Of a stretch of DNA of 64,000 bases, positions 35,781 through 50,100 are shown piece after piece. The DNA lies in NCBI GenBank assembly GCA_944470555.2, contig OX104127.1, forward strand, positions 91,102,708 to 91,166,707, in the 5' to 3' direction. Within the stretch, counting starts at the first letter, position 1; each line of letters starts with the position of its first letter. The notes beneath the pieces were generated by a model. It was not told the DNA's origin. It saw nothing but the letters and a program-made list of their open reading frames with translations, and made no database searches. The position numbers were made by a program, and so were the translations under genes. This DNA comes from Heterobilharzia americana. Lineage: Eukaryota; Platyhelminthes; Trematoda; Strigeidida; Schistosomatidae.

Positions 35781-38700
35781 GTCAGTTTATATTTATTTTG
35801 TTTTCTGTATTGATCCCTAAAGGAAGTGCACTAAAGACCTGACTTATGTTTCCGCAGGGCAATTGTCTGACGCCTGATACTGAGTTTCATTTATTTTATC
35901 ATATAACTGTAGACGTGATCACCTGCTTAGACCTCGGCTGTTGGCTAGTATCATATACCATCACACATTGTATGACTTATAGCTTAGCACATAAACATGT
36001 ATCTGTTTCGGTTGCATTGTTTTTTAGATGAAATGACGAGTTAAAACAAGTGAGATCCATATTAGCTAGGTTTTTCACATAACTGTAAGTAATAGCAAGT
36101 AGTCAGAGAGAGGGTGTCAGCACCGCACAAAAACTGATAACCACGTAGTCATATTAAGAACTTCAGGATAATTGTGTTGGTTAGTGTATCACTAGTAAGT
36201 GTAAGCTACATAGAAGCACAGTTCAACACCTGTGACTATTACCCCAGCTTTCTACCGCCCAGCTTCAGAAGATGCCATTTGACTCCTACTAATGCCTTCT
36301 GAAAGTTTCTCGTACGTAATGGGATATCTGTCAAGTGTGTCACCACACTGAAAGTTATTTAATTCACCACTTACAGTCTTATAAAAGCTTGTAGGAAGTT
36401 TCGATTTGAAGGGGTTACTTTAAGTGGTATCTATCAAATTTCCACTCCATTTTATCTTCATCTATCGTAGACCTAGTTTGGGACGTCGTACGCTTCTGAA
36501 CAAATGCATTCATGTAGAGAGAACCATTTAATATTTGAGACCAGTGAGAACAGATAAGTTTGTTGGATGTAGACGTTTTTACGTAACTTTGCTACTGATG
36601 GTATTCTGGAGAAAATTCTAAGTACATGGTGATAGTTTAGATCTGTTGCTCGGAGAAAAGTCTCAGTCCTTAGTATCCAAATAATGTCGGTTTTCTGTAT
36701 CATACTTTTTCAGTTGGAGATTGGTGTGCGTTTGCGTGTTATATGCTTCTTACGAACCTACTGTGAAGTGCCTTTAGAAGATTAATCAAGTTATTAGCTT
36801 GCACCCAATCCTGATAACTAGTTGTCAAGTTACTTTGAGTAATCGTTGGGTTGATACACTCAAAATAAAATGTAGAAATAAGCAAGTTGCCGAAAAAAAG
36901 TGAAGCTTTTTATGGTTGGGGTTTAGAAAACTTTCAAGAAGATTATTTTATACTTGGATTTTTTTTCGTTAATGTCTTTATAATGGATGAAACTTTTGAA
37001 AATTATTACAGGAAGTGACGATGAGAATGAGCAAGTTCATCAGTCTTTGGTTGAAACTTTGGAATGTTTGGATCTTGTTAGTGAACGTGTTGCAGCACAC
37101 CGATCTGTCACTGGGGTTCTGGCCTCTCATCCTGAGGCTAGAGATGTGCAGTTCTCAAATTTGAGCATCACTTTTCATGGAAGAGTCCTTTTAGCTGATA
37201 CTCGTTTGGAGTTGAACAATGGTCGAAGGTCTGTTATCCGTTCTACTATCTTTATTGTCTTCATTTCTTCGTCTCATTTGGATTTAGATGCATACATTCA
37301 GTATTCAGTGTGTTTACTCGTTTTTAGAAGTAATCACCAATGATATCAAGTCAATAGAAAAAAAGTCAATAGCATAGTGCACATTCATATCTTAGATACA
37401 TTGAGAACTAAGTAGTGTCAGGATTAAGATGCTAGCTTTAAAACCATAAATTCAATACCTGCACTAATCTATATGGTTTTCAAATGCAAGGTGCTCCAGG
37501 ACTAGTCCACACCGACTACTTATTTCGTGATAAAGAGTGAATGCTAATCGGTTGATGAGGTTATGAACCTTTTCATTCATTTGTTTGTATTCTCTCTCTT
37601 CATGCACTTTTGTTCAATTTGATATCGTTCTTTTTCTACTCACCTCCTGTTTTGTGCATTTGTGATTTTTAATAGGTTGGACTGATACACTGTTGTTAGT
37701 GGTTTTATTTTCATTTTTTATCATCCTGTGCTATCCATTTCTTGTTAGCTTTGATTGTTAATCAGTATCATTATCCGTCAAAAGACAGTTGTGGTCTAAC
37801 ATTTTACCAGTAGATTTGTGACTCATCAGTGTAGAGGGTTAGATGACTTTCAACTAGTGAGCCAGGGGACTGAACCCTGCCCCACCTACTGAGGTTTGGG
37901 AAGCCAGGTGGTATGATCAATAGCCCTCACACAATAGGTGTGGCTCAGTGCCTACTGAACGAAAGTGCACAAGGTTGCTGAGTGGATTTTGATTTGACTG
38001 TCTTACCAACTTCAACAACAATACTGAACCTGACTGAGAATGGTTGCCACTTTTTCAAACGTTAAAGTAAATTCAAAACCAAATTAGATTCAAGTGGTAA
38101 ATTAGTTAGAATGACATATTCAGTGTTTAGTACTTATAAGCACGTAAAGGGTGGAAACCTTTGGATTTATTGGATTCTATTTGGAACTATATTACCAGCA
38201 ATCTTTTGCCCCTTATTTCTGTCATGCTAGCCTAGGATGTATATACAGTAGTAGCAATCAATGCATCCTATCAAGTCTCAAAGGAGATACACTTACCGTA
38301 CTGCAAAGTAGCCACTTTGTTTGATCTGAATTCGACTCAGTTAGTTCGAGGGATTTGTGATGGCATCTATTCCTGAAAACTAAGATGTGTGTCATAGCGA
38401 AGACTTTCTACTCAGTTGTAACTGATTACAAAAGATCGTTAACAGGGTTGATCTCAGTGGTTGATATTTATCAGAAATATCCACTCCCTCTGTTTTATCT
38501 CAAACGTGAAAACCTAGAAATAGAACTACTTATAGATTTAACCTGTCCCTTTCCCATTCACGAAAGTGGATGTTCAGTAATACGTAATACCCAACACTTC
38601 CTTAGTTCCGTATCCATACGGAAAAAAAGATTTATTAGAATGTTTGATGGACAGAGCGATGGTAATCTGATCCGACGGCACTCTACCGAATGAGTTAGAG

Positions 38701-41700
38701 TCCATTTTGAACTCATTAATTGAATTATCCTTGTAATTTTATGAAAAACCATATGAAAAGAACAGGCAGAAGATTTGAAGCAGTAACTGTTCAGAAAAGC
38801 CCTTATTCATAAAGTTATAGTTCAATGGAGATATGCTTAGCGGGATCCTTCTCCACAGGCTACTGAGGACCATGAAAAAAATGTTTTATGCATCTAATTT
38901 GTGTCTGTTGTTTTCTGTTCGACGATTTGTTTCGTGTCAAACAGAGGATAACTTACTGAGTTTCACCACTTCCATGTGCAATTACCAGATTACTTGATCC
39001 TGTGGAGACAGTTATATCGAGTGTACGACTAGGCAACTTAATTAGCGTATTACCGAACATCCACCTTCGTGATTGGGAAAGAGACAGGTTAAATCTATAA
39101 GAAGTTCTATTTCTTCACATCTAGTTGATAGTGATCACAGAGCAGATAGAACGAAAGCATTCAAAGTCATTTACTCCATACCACGGAATCTTTCAGATGG
39201 AGTTCGAATGGACAATCCGAAGCTCTGTATTCAAAAGAAATTTGTACAGCTTTTATCCCTGCCTTCATCAGGAAAGACTTAATAAATAACCTTAACCATA
39301 AATTTTGAAACATTCTTCTCCCATGTTTTGTTTTATTCTTGTCACCTCTTTCACACCACTGCCATATTCACATTCAAACTTTATTTATTAACTGCCTTCA
39401 TCCTCCTGTATTACACAACGATTCTGTCCTTTTCCGCGTTGTGACCTACCTTGTTTGTCTGCAGACCCGTTAGCATTGTCACTATATTCTGTACATTCGT
39501 ACTATCCTTCACACCGCCACTAGTTTTATCATTCCAAAGTACACAGTCCTCATCCTTGATATCGTAGACTAACAAGTTATCTTGATTGGTTCATATTTTG
39601 TAGATTATTCATTTGTTTTCAGAGACAGTGAACAAGGTTTTTCTGTGTATACGCAACTTCCAGGGAATGAGTTGTAAATGTGAGACAATTGATGATGCCG
39701 TAGTCGTGCATTGAACGGATTCTTTCGGAGTATTATTCTTGTTGAGATATATTTTACTGTATCACACACTTTTGTCTGTGATAAAATAAGGTTCACCATA
39801 AGTGTGGACTTCTGGATACTATCATTAGCCCTCACATAGTACGTTTTGCTCATTGTTTACTGGAAAGGGTCGCCGAATACATTTCGTCAGTAATTACCGT
39901 CAAAAAACTGCTGGTTTATGATGACAGTAACAACAACAGTGGTAGTAATTTAAGTATTCTCATTGTAATAACTAGCAAACAGAGTTTTGAGCGAACACGT
40001 ATTCTCAGTAAATTTTCATCAGGCTTTACAGTCACATTTACAAATTATACAGCAAAGTCACTTGATACCAACATGGTTAATTTACTTCGTGTTTAAGAAT
40101 TTCTTGATAACAATAAAGGCGATAAAAACAAAAGCTAAATCTCGGAAGTTTATATATGCTCGGTAATCAATCCTTGTGTTTGTTGTGTGTTTGCAGGGAT
40201 AGAGAGAAATAAAGTCAATGTCGCATAGCGGTTATATTATAAAATGTTAAAATTCTTAAGCAATTATGAAGCTGAGACCAAAATATAGTATCATATAGTG
40301 ATAAGAGTACAAACAGAGATAATACCTACTCTTATCCCAGGTGCTTGCGAAGAAAATTATATCTGGGTTGAAGTTAAAGGCCATTGGAGGAAAACGGACC
40401 GAGTAAACATCTTGGTATGGCTTCTGCTATGCTTAGCAGTCAGACACGCACAAACTTAGAGTATTGTGATGCCACTTTGTAAATAATAGTAAATGCTGAG
40501 GTTTTGTCAATCTTATGGTCAGTATTAACCACATGGGCGAGTATTGAGCTTTTAATAAATTTCACTGTCCCACTCTGGAAAGTGTTCAGTAAAGTGATGA
40601 TAGGTTTGCCGAGTCGTTCTACTTATGTAGCTATCTCCATAGGAGCAGTTAAATTTATAAATGCACAAAGACGTGGCCAGATTTAGAAGCCTATCCTTCA
40701 ACTGCATTGGCATCATACAGCGAGTAGTAAATTACAAATGTAGTATGGAGGCATAAAAGGTTTTTTCTGTCAGATTTCTGGATTTTTATGTCAGTGTTTC
40801 AGCAGCCGCATCTCCTTTGAACGCTTAAGTTAGGTGTAATCGTTTCTTCGATGCCATCTGAAGCCACTTATCTCCAGCCGTTTTAAGTGTTATAGTCCTT
40901 ACAACTTTTCAAGATAGCTATTCTCCTATGATGAGTTCTTTATCATTCCTATTTCATCGTTCAAAGTATCAACTGTGCAAATTTTACTGGCTCGTTACAT
41001 CAGTGTACGGATCAAATTCCTTTTGTACGTTAGAAGGATCGAAAATGTGTATACTGACCGACCTATGACATATTGCGTCTGATGCTGCCATCTGGGGTCG
41101 TCTTGATGGCAAAAAAGAGAAATAGCAAACATCCGTTTTTCTCTATTTCACATGTGGGCTCGATTACCGGATGAGCACGGTTGAATGTATCGAGACGAAT
41201 GTCAGGATTAGTATCGGTTTTGTACAGAATGATAATGTGATCGATGTATCTGCAATAGGAGGACAGTTTATCTATTGTCCTATGCAGTCATCCACCTTCC
41301 AATTTCGCTACAAACATGTCGGCTGGGAGAGTACTTAATGGTGAACCCGTTGTCACACCTTCCATCTGACGGTAAATTTATAATGTAATTGTAAAACCTA
41401 ACGAGAATTTACCGAAAATACATGTTCGCTCCAAACTCTTTTTGTGGAGACAGTATTTTTCAATGCAGTGTAGGAATCTGTATGTTGTTTCAATGCATTT
41501 GCTCCTTGTTCCATGCTTTCAAATTGAATAAGCATTACCATTTTGTAATGTTAAATAATAGCAGCAAGAAAGACAGTAATACACACCTTCCAGTTGTTTT
41601 CACGTTATCGTTTTGCCTTTTTGATTTATTACTGCGCAGGCGGACGAATAAAAGACCACCCGTATGTTCTTTGGTGGAAGGTTATTCAACTAGCATAAAA

Positions 41701-44700
41701 GTTTGCAAGTCCTACTTACTCTATGCCTATCATAGTTATGTGATGAACTGTTGTGAACTTACCAGCCTACTGCCATTTTGCTGTCATTTGTTTTCCTAAT
41801 TTTGCTGTTAACTTGTGCAAAAATAAATTGGAGACATTTTGAGAATATGCATGGCTACGTTGTACGATTTGTTAGAATTTGAATCGTTAAAACACGTGAA
41901 AAAAGGAGTAATTTGATATAATATGAAGTTTGGAAACCTTTTGATAGCCCAAAAATTTAAGTAGACTGTCAGCTTATCATCAGGAACATATCACCAGTTT
42001 CTGAAATATCTCGTTGTTATTTCGGAAACTGTTTAGGGTACGCGGAGTAGTTTGAGTCAGTAGGTATAAATGTCAACTCAAAATCAATTGATTTCACTCT
42101 ATGCTGACGGCATTTTCGAACACTTATTTATTCGATAATTATTTATTTCCTATCTTCTTATGTCTCTATGGCTCTTTGTTAGTGCCAACTTTTTCACTGT
42201 TTCATTACATAGTATGACAACTCCGACGGACTTATTAATATAAGTTCTATATTGTTGTTGTGGCGAATTGGACAGTTTCGCAGTAGTCGTGAGTTGCACG
42301 TTAACGCTTATGCACTGAGTGTTTTGGACATTCAGACATTTAAGATATGTTGAGTTTTTAACATGTTCTCTCTTTTTATATTTAATATAGTTAAGGTTTG
42401 CGTTATTTACTGGATGAATAGTTTTTAGAAATGTTGACACTGTCTTTGTTTTAAGAAGTGGTTTGACCTATTTATTGCATTTAGGATGTGTTATGCATCG
42501 AAAATGCATCAGTTTAGTAGAGTACTGAGGTGTTTAAGGTATTTCTGTCTTCTCTAGTTGGTCACTACACTATTCAAGAGTTCTCATCTCTGACGTTCTT
42601 CAAGTAATCAGTTTAGTTTACAAATAATAGTGATACTTTGAATGTGAGTGTTAGGTGTGGACTTTGACACTCCCCACTATTTTTATCCTCGTTATTTTTC
42701 AGGTATGGATTAATTGGTTCAAACGGTTGTGGAAAATCTACTCTTCTTGCTGTCATAGCAAATGCAGAACTTCCTATACCACCACACATTGATATCTTTC
42801 TATTGCAACGTGAAATGACGCCAACTAGCAAAACTGCTCTGGAGTGTGTGATGGAAGTAGACGAAGAACGTGTACGTTTGGAGAAGGAAGCCTCTCTACT
42901 GGCAATGAACGACGATCCTGGTAAAATAAATATTTGCTATTATAGTCCCTTTGTTTTAACTACTTTCTTGGTGATAAGTAGTTTGCAATTTTTTCTTGCT
43001 TTGATTTCGATTATTTCTCTTCAGTTATCAAGCTTTAAGAGTTTATTAACATCTGAGCCGTTACAAGAGAAATTTTCACCCGCGGTGCAGACTAACTCAT
43101 GTGTATCAAAAGTATTCGAACTTTAAAATTTATTGGTAAAAATGTTCGGTGTACATTCGAAATGAACATCTTTATTGTATGGCGTCCAACACACAGTGAC
43201 CTTAGTGGAAGTAAATGAGCTAACAAATATCTTGTACGAAATATCTGAAAATACTTCTAGGTTGCATTATATTTTCTTCATAGTTTCTTACAACTAACAG
43301 GCTTTCGAACTCAAAAAACCTCTAGTGCTCATTGGTGACTAACTTCAAGAGGTGATTCCCGAAGTTGCAATGAGGAGTCAACCAAGTCGAACATGAGGAC
43401 AGTTACTCAACGACGACATTGAATGTAGGTCGCGCTGTGTCATGAACTGACAGAAGTAGGGAATATGTGCCACTGGATGCCGACTCAGTGGCTCAATGGT
43501 AACGTGCTGGCCACGGAACTTGAAGGTCCTGGATTCAATCCCTGGTGGGGAGGAGCCATGAATGCTCACTGCTGAGGAGTCCCATACTAAGACGAGGGGG
43601 CTGTCCAGTGCTCCCAGGTTTCCAATGTTCCTCCAACTGATGTCAATCCATGATGAATTCCAGCAGACTGTCTGATGAAAATGCTAGGGGAGAACTTTCC
43701 TAGATGACTTTTTCTGACCTCAGTTGGTGTGGGTCGCAGCCTAGTGTGTTGAAATATCCTAATTAAGTCGTATTGCTCACTTCACCATTCTATATATAAA
43801 TTAATATTGCTAGTTTGACTTCACTTTTTGTCTGGTGATTTTAGCATTTATTCTTTAGGTAGGTGATGAAGATATCAAATTTGAGAAATCAAGGCGCAAC
43901 TCATCAACAGACTAGTTATATGAAGTTAGAAGTAGCATTTCTAACAATGCGTTGATTAATTGCATTTCCTTGTCTCAAATTCGGTATCTTCATGACTTGA
44001 AGTCTGTAATCACAGCTAATTAACTTGTTCATCACTTTTTATTATTGAATAATAGGAATGCAAAAGGCTTGGCTGGATTTGCCAACTTACACCACCTATG
44101 GTGCCGCAGTGATATCCGATTTTCTGTTAAGGGTCGCGTGTACTACACAGCAGTCGAGTCTGTTCTACTGTATAGCTGTGAAACGTGGCCATTGAAGGTG
44201 GATGACGTAAGAAGGCTTCAGGTGTTTGACCACCGTTGCCTTCGTAGGACAGGCCACCGTATTCCGTGCTGTCACCATGTGAGTAATGCAGAAGTCAAGT
44301 GTAGAGTTTTGGGAGAAGAGGTAAATCACTTGACATGGTTGTGAACCTTCATCGTCTGAAATAGCTGGTTGGGACACGTGTTACGTGTACCTAGTCGCCG
44401 ACTGCCTCGTCACACAGTTTTGGCCGAAGTAGGTTCAGGCTGGGAAAAGGCCCGAGGTGGCCAGACTAAAACTTGGCATCAGTGTATGAAGTCTCTGACT
44501 GTTGTTTTGAGCCATGTGGGACGATGTAGACTGGGTGGTTGGGGTCCACGGGACAAGAGAAACTAGTGGCTGGAGACTCTAGGTGATATGGATGAGAACC
44601 GATGTCAATGGCGCAGATGTATAAACACATTATCCTCATCTTAACGACGCTATACCGAATCTCACCATTTTGTCATTCTTCGTTTCTCTCTTTTCGTAGT

Positions 44701-45559
44701 TTGTATTTCCTCTGACTGCATTCTGTTATCTTCATCTTGCACCTCACTGCCTTTTTACTTGATGTACTGAACCGTTACGCAGTACTGCCTTGTCCTATAT
44801 CGATTTGGATGGATGGATGGTTGAATAATATTTCCTTTGATATATGTACTTATTTAAAGCACTTATTCGATCGTTTAAATATGATTTTCGTTGAAAAGGA
44901 TTTTCCCAAGGAGAGTTGGGAAATGTACTGATCACATGTTAGCTTTTTAGAGCTAAAACATTTTGCTAGTGTGATACTCTTCTCTTTATGCCCAGTTGAA
45001 ACGTATCATACATTGATGATGTTTACTTTATCTTTTTCACATTTTTAGAAACAAATGAACGCTTGTTGGAAGTCTATGAACGATTGGAGCATTTAGATGC
45101 TGATAAAGCTGAGGCAAAGGCTGCTGAACTTCTTCATGGTTTGGGATTTACAGCTGAAATGCAAAACAAACAGGTAATATATGGATAACAGTGGATTTTG
45201 CTTATTTTCTTCAACTAACATTAACTTCTTCAAAAGTTCAGTTTCATAATAAATATAATATGCAAAATATTTATCTCTTGTTTAGGTTCGTCACTTTAGT
45301 GGTGGTTGGCGAATGAGAATCGCTCTTGCTCGTGCTTTGTTTGTTCGTCCTGCTCTACTGCTTTTAGATGAACCAACTAATCACTTGGATTTGAATGCTT
45401 GTGTTTGGTTAGAACGTCAACTAATTAATTACCCCCGATGTTTGGTTGTAATTTCTCACTCTCAAGATTTTCTAAATGGTGTTTGTAATCATATTATTCT
45501 GATGAACAGACAGAAACTAACCTATTTCGGTGTAAGTCTACGTCCTTTCATATACCTGA

Positions 45560-45611
<52 letters not shown>

Positions 45612-47087
45612 CTGTTTTAATAGAATCATCTGTTTATTGAACATTTTGTGTCAACCTTTGTGTATGAATATCTTCGAATGCATGTAAATTGTAAAATTAA
45701 ACAGCAGGGTATTGCTGCACTAACAATACCAATGGAATTGATTATATTGTCGCTTTTCGTATATAGGTTAAAATCGGGTTAATTGGTACAAGACATGTAA
45801 CGACCAGCTGTTGGTACGTTTTCGTCTAGCCTGTAGGTAGGTACTTTGTTGCAGAGGGCGTGTAGAGCAGTGGAAGTTTGGTGGTGGCAACGAGAATCTA
45901 GAGGGGAAAAAAGGTAGAGGATAAGGTGAGATGACAACTCAGCAAGTACACAGGATGCACTTACATTTAATGGTAAAAGATAACTGATGGATGGTAGAGC
46001 TTGACAACGAATAGGTGAGACAGTCAAATAAAAACTAGAAGATGAATAAGTAAGATTTCGAATGCGTTACACTACTTCTGCTTCTTTGGAGGCCCTGTTC
46101 TCAGTGCCTGGTTGTACCTGGGTGAGTTAGAAGCTAGGTATGATATGTGAAGCCGGTGCGAGTTACGTTAGAGGGGATGGTTGCTGTTGGGTGCACGTCA
46201 ATCTGATCGTGAGCGAGCCAGATCCCACCTCCGACAGCAGAATGTAACAACCAGCTGTTGATACGTTTTCGTCTAGCCTGTAGGTGTATACCGTCAACAA
46301 GCTTTATCGAAACTGAGGAATGACGGGAGCCTAATAATAATTTTAATAGTAATAATAATAAGTAAACCAGATAAACGGGGAGACAGTGTTATTGGATAAA
46401 GGCTTTCAAATAGACAGGTGACTCAGATTGAAATAGAAAGGCAGGGAAACAGATAACAAATATCCTCAGGTAATTAAAACAAATGGGACTATTCATGATT
46501 CAGTTGGGCCCATCACGGTTGTCTAGTCTATCGTATGGATTTCCTCTTCCTTCAGTTTTGGATTTGTCTAACTGTAAATACTACAGAGTTGGTTAGTATG
46601 AATCTTAGATCCCTAAGACAAATTGATAGCAAACAACAGTGTAAAAGATGTTTTCAAATTCATTTTCTAGCTAGATGATAATGTGAGTGTCAACGGGAAA
46701 CAAATGATAACGCTTGATTTTTTCATTATTCACAAATGTGCGATTATTGCAAACAATAGAAATCTTGTGTGAACAACTATCGTAGAGGCAAATTAATATC
46801 AGGATTTCAGAGCGCATTCTGAATTAGTTACTTCTCATAGATATACTATGAATGCATATTTTTTCTTCAGTAACACACATTATAGACAAATGGATGAAAT
46901 CACTTTGGGTTCACTAATTGGTTCAGCTTTAGCTGACTTCTTTCTCATCAAATTAAAGAAGGGACTGTTGAGAGATTTCATCAATACAATGAATCAGTAC
47001 CACGGTTATACCGATTGTCAGGACGTAGATGAAAGAGAACTGTTAAGGGAATTTTTATGAGATACTTCCTTCGCTTTCACGTGTGAA

Positions 47088-47152
<65 letters not shown>

Positions 47153-50100
47153 CAAACTACACTTTTTGGATGTTTTGCCAGGTAGAATTAGAAGATAGTT
47201 TAGTCATCAGAAGTGCGTACAGGAACGCTGCGTCTGTAGATCGGTAAATATTTCCCTAATCACTTACCGATTTGATACAAAATAAACTTAGTTAGATGCC
47301 TTACTGGTGGAGTGAGAAAATATATTTTAAAAATTTAGTACATATAGGGTTAAAATATATCCACATTTCACTAGTTGAAATAGGTTGTCTCGAGAGCTTT
47401 ATAAACAGTCAGCAAGAGGAAGAAAATACAAATTATTAGAATTCAAAGTGAACTGCTGTTCATGAAACTGTAATTTAATGGAGATGTTGCCAGCAAAGTT
47501 ATGTACCAAAGGCTATCTAGAGCTATTGAGCAGAGTTACAATACTCCTGCACTCTGTTGGTCTTTTTTTAGCCGATCGATCGTTGGAACTCAGGCGGAGT
47601 ATAATTTGCCTAGTTTTACCTTTTCTATGTATATTTTCAAGTGCAACTGCTCCTTTGGAGAGATCTATTTCGGGACGTACTACTAAATGACTTAAAAGAT
47701 GCGCTTCTGAACGTGTGTCCTCAGTTGGGAAAAGAACAAATAAAATCCATATGACGATCAATCCTTAGCTTATTCGGTTGATAATAGTTACTCACTAGAG
47801 TAAATCCATACATTGGGGATTATCTGTCGTATACCACCAAGACTTCCAAAAGGTATTTGAACTCTTTTACATGACGGGAAGTGTGGGAATTCGAGTTAAT
47901 AATTGTAGCCTTCGCGTCCAGATGGTTTGTACGGATATCTCTCACGTGGTTACAGATGTTTGAGTTAGTACTACTTTTACCCATATAAGTAGTTGAACTG
48001 TGAAACCAATAATTTGTTTCTCATCACTGTTTTAAAATTCCCTTCTTAGGGTAACTATGATCAGTATGTGCGTACAAGATGTGAGTTGGAAGAGAATCAG
48101 ATGAAACGGTTTAAATGGGAACAAGGTCAAATTGCTTCTATGAAAGTAGGTCTAACAGTTGTAACTGAATAGTATTCCACGTAATACATTATCACAATGC
48201 TTCAGTGATTGAAAAGTCTGCATTGTTCTTTCTTTAAGTTATCCATTTGCTTTATTTTTTTGGCTTGTTGAACTATAGATTGTTGATTATTAAGTTTTCA
48301 AGGTTCGTAAAGTGTAAGTTTCAAAACTTGCTGACTGTTTCTTTCTACAATATAAGTTTTCACTGTGATTGATGCAATATTGTTTGTGATTTCTTTCATA
48401 ATGTGCTCATCAAATTGGTACCATACTTCACTATTCTATTCTACACTTAAGACCACTTGTGTGGGATATGACAATTCTATCTTGTATTCTTCTTGTTGGA
48501 CTACTTGTAAGAGAGAAAGACTTTAGCGAACAAATTTGTTTTCCTTGATTACGTTTCGAGCATAAATTATTGCTCATAATCATATCAATGTAATCACACT
48601 TCTTTCGACATCTGATTTTATAGTCCTGTCACCTGATCTCTCTTTGTTTTTTTGTTTTTTGATTGGTAGTAAAGTTTTCCATATCTCTGGTATAGGTGTT
48701 GCGTCATTCCTATTACATGTGTTGGGTGTGAATTCGATGAACAAAGATTCAGTAATTAATCTCTCTCTCCACCTAGCTATATTAGACTTAAGTACAGTGG
48801 TTTTGTCCCATCCTATTGTGTGGTTGTGTGTTAATGAATGTAATGCAATGGCTGAGTGTTTTTCTAGGTTATTGATCTTATTGGGGTGTGTCGTTCTATG
48901 TTTAGCTAAATTCCTATGTTCTGTTAATCTAACTGACCCCGACCGGCTAGTTTGACCTATGTATTTGACATCACAGTCATTACATGGAATTTGGTAGATT
49001 ATATTATTTTGCTTAATTGGTTCTATCGGACTATAAAATCAGATGTCGAAAGAAGTGTGATTACATTGATATGATTATGAGCAATAATTTATGCTCGAAA
49101 CGTAATCAAGTAAATAATACTGTATCACTGTGCGCTTTATATCAAATAAACAAATCTAATATGGAACTACATTCTACCACAGTGCCCAAGTTTTTCACTT
49201 AAATTTGTTTTCGGTGATATCATTCTAAGATGCTGTACAATAGCATGCAAACACAATTAGTGTACACATCTAGTTAATCGTATGTATTGGTATGATGTAG
49301 TTGTATTTGAATATGATTGTGCAGTTTTTGAGGATAATTTTTCAGAAAACAAACTTCATGCATTTCGGTCCCTTGATAAGTTTGGACGAAGCGAGAATGA
49401 CTTGAATTGCAGAACAAAGAGAAATCATTTTATTTCACGAATATTCTTAAGCTGCGTACAGTGTAAATTACGATAGTTATTAGCACATAAAATAATTTAT
49501 AATTAGGTAATCAGAAATCTTAAGGTGTTCATCTTAGTCATTCTTAATCTATATACTATGTTAGAGAATCAGTTGTAGAGAGGGATAAAGAATGTAGGAA
49601 AGAAACAATTCATGCTAACTGACAGTAGGTGAATAAAATGAAGAATTATGAAATTAAAATGAAACAAAATGAAGTCAGAGATTGGTCACACTCTCATTGA
49701 AAGCGTTCTACAGCAAACGCTTTCGCAAAGCATAGTAATGCAGGCACATTCTGTACGTTTTGTATTTTAAAAACACTTCAAATACCAATTGCGCTTGTTA
49801 GAATCTTGCTTCTTTTCAGGTATAGATTCTTTGGGACATACTGAGCGGAACGAATGGATGCCCTGTCAGTCATTCCGATTCACTTGTAACCGCAAGTGTA
49901 TGTAAATTCATAAATCCATTTGGAAGTGACATGAGCAGGACACTTTTTTAATTTAAACTGGTTCAATGTGCATGAGGTATCGTATACTGTTACAGATTTG
50001 GTTGTAGGAAAGCCTCTTTTTTAGTGCTCCCTTGATTCCTGAGTCTCTTCTCTTGGATATTGTATCTCTTCCGTGATGTCAGTTTATAAAAGTATCTGGT

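Larger units (their letters stand above)
37229..42702 (+). other. ABCF2 intron 2 (about 5.5 kb)
   Basis: Holds a weak RTE-like trace near 37,480-37,570, a possible tRNA-like B box on the minus strand near 37,860, GIY-YIG-like retroelement sequence at 39,060-39,285 and a Penelope-like RT fragment at 41,000-41,420. The remainder is AT-rich without recognised content. Confidence 0.6.
42921..45048 (+). other. ABCF2 intron 3
   Basis: Contains a full-length tRNA-derived SINE (about 43,320-43,660) and an RTE-like LINE 3' end (44,055-44,830), both on the plus strand. Confidence 0.8.
45532..48049 (+). other. ABCF2 intron 5
   Basis: Contains (TA)n at about 45,563-45,609, a pair of 44-bp direct repeats (45,795 and 46,242), a Penelope-like RT fragment (46,845-47,065) and a second (TA)n tract (47,090-47,149). 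Confidence 0.8.

Noticed and set aside
37850..37990. Minus-strand tRNA-like B box (GGGTTCAGTCCCC)
   Set aside because: No matching A box at suitable distance; may be another SINE but cannot be supported.
41422..41799. 125-codon plus-strand frame in ABCF2 intron 2
   Set aside because: No motif seen. It lies opposite the upstream part of the minus-strand Penelope-like fragment and looks like a chance frame.
42150..42440. 96-codon minus-strand frame in intron 2
   Set aside because: Low-complexity, AT-driven residue content and no recognisable domain; not enough to call a gene.
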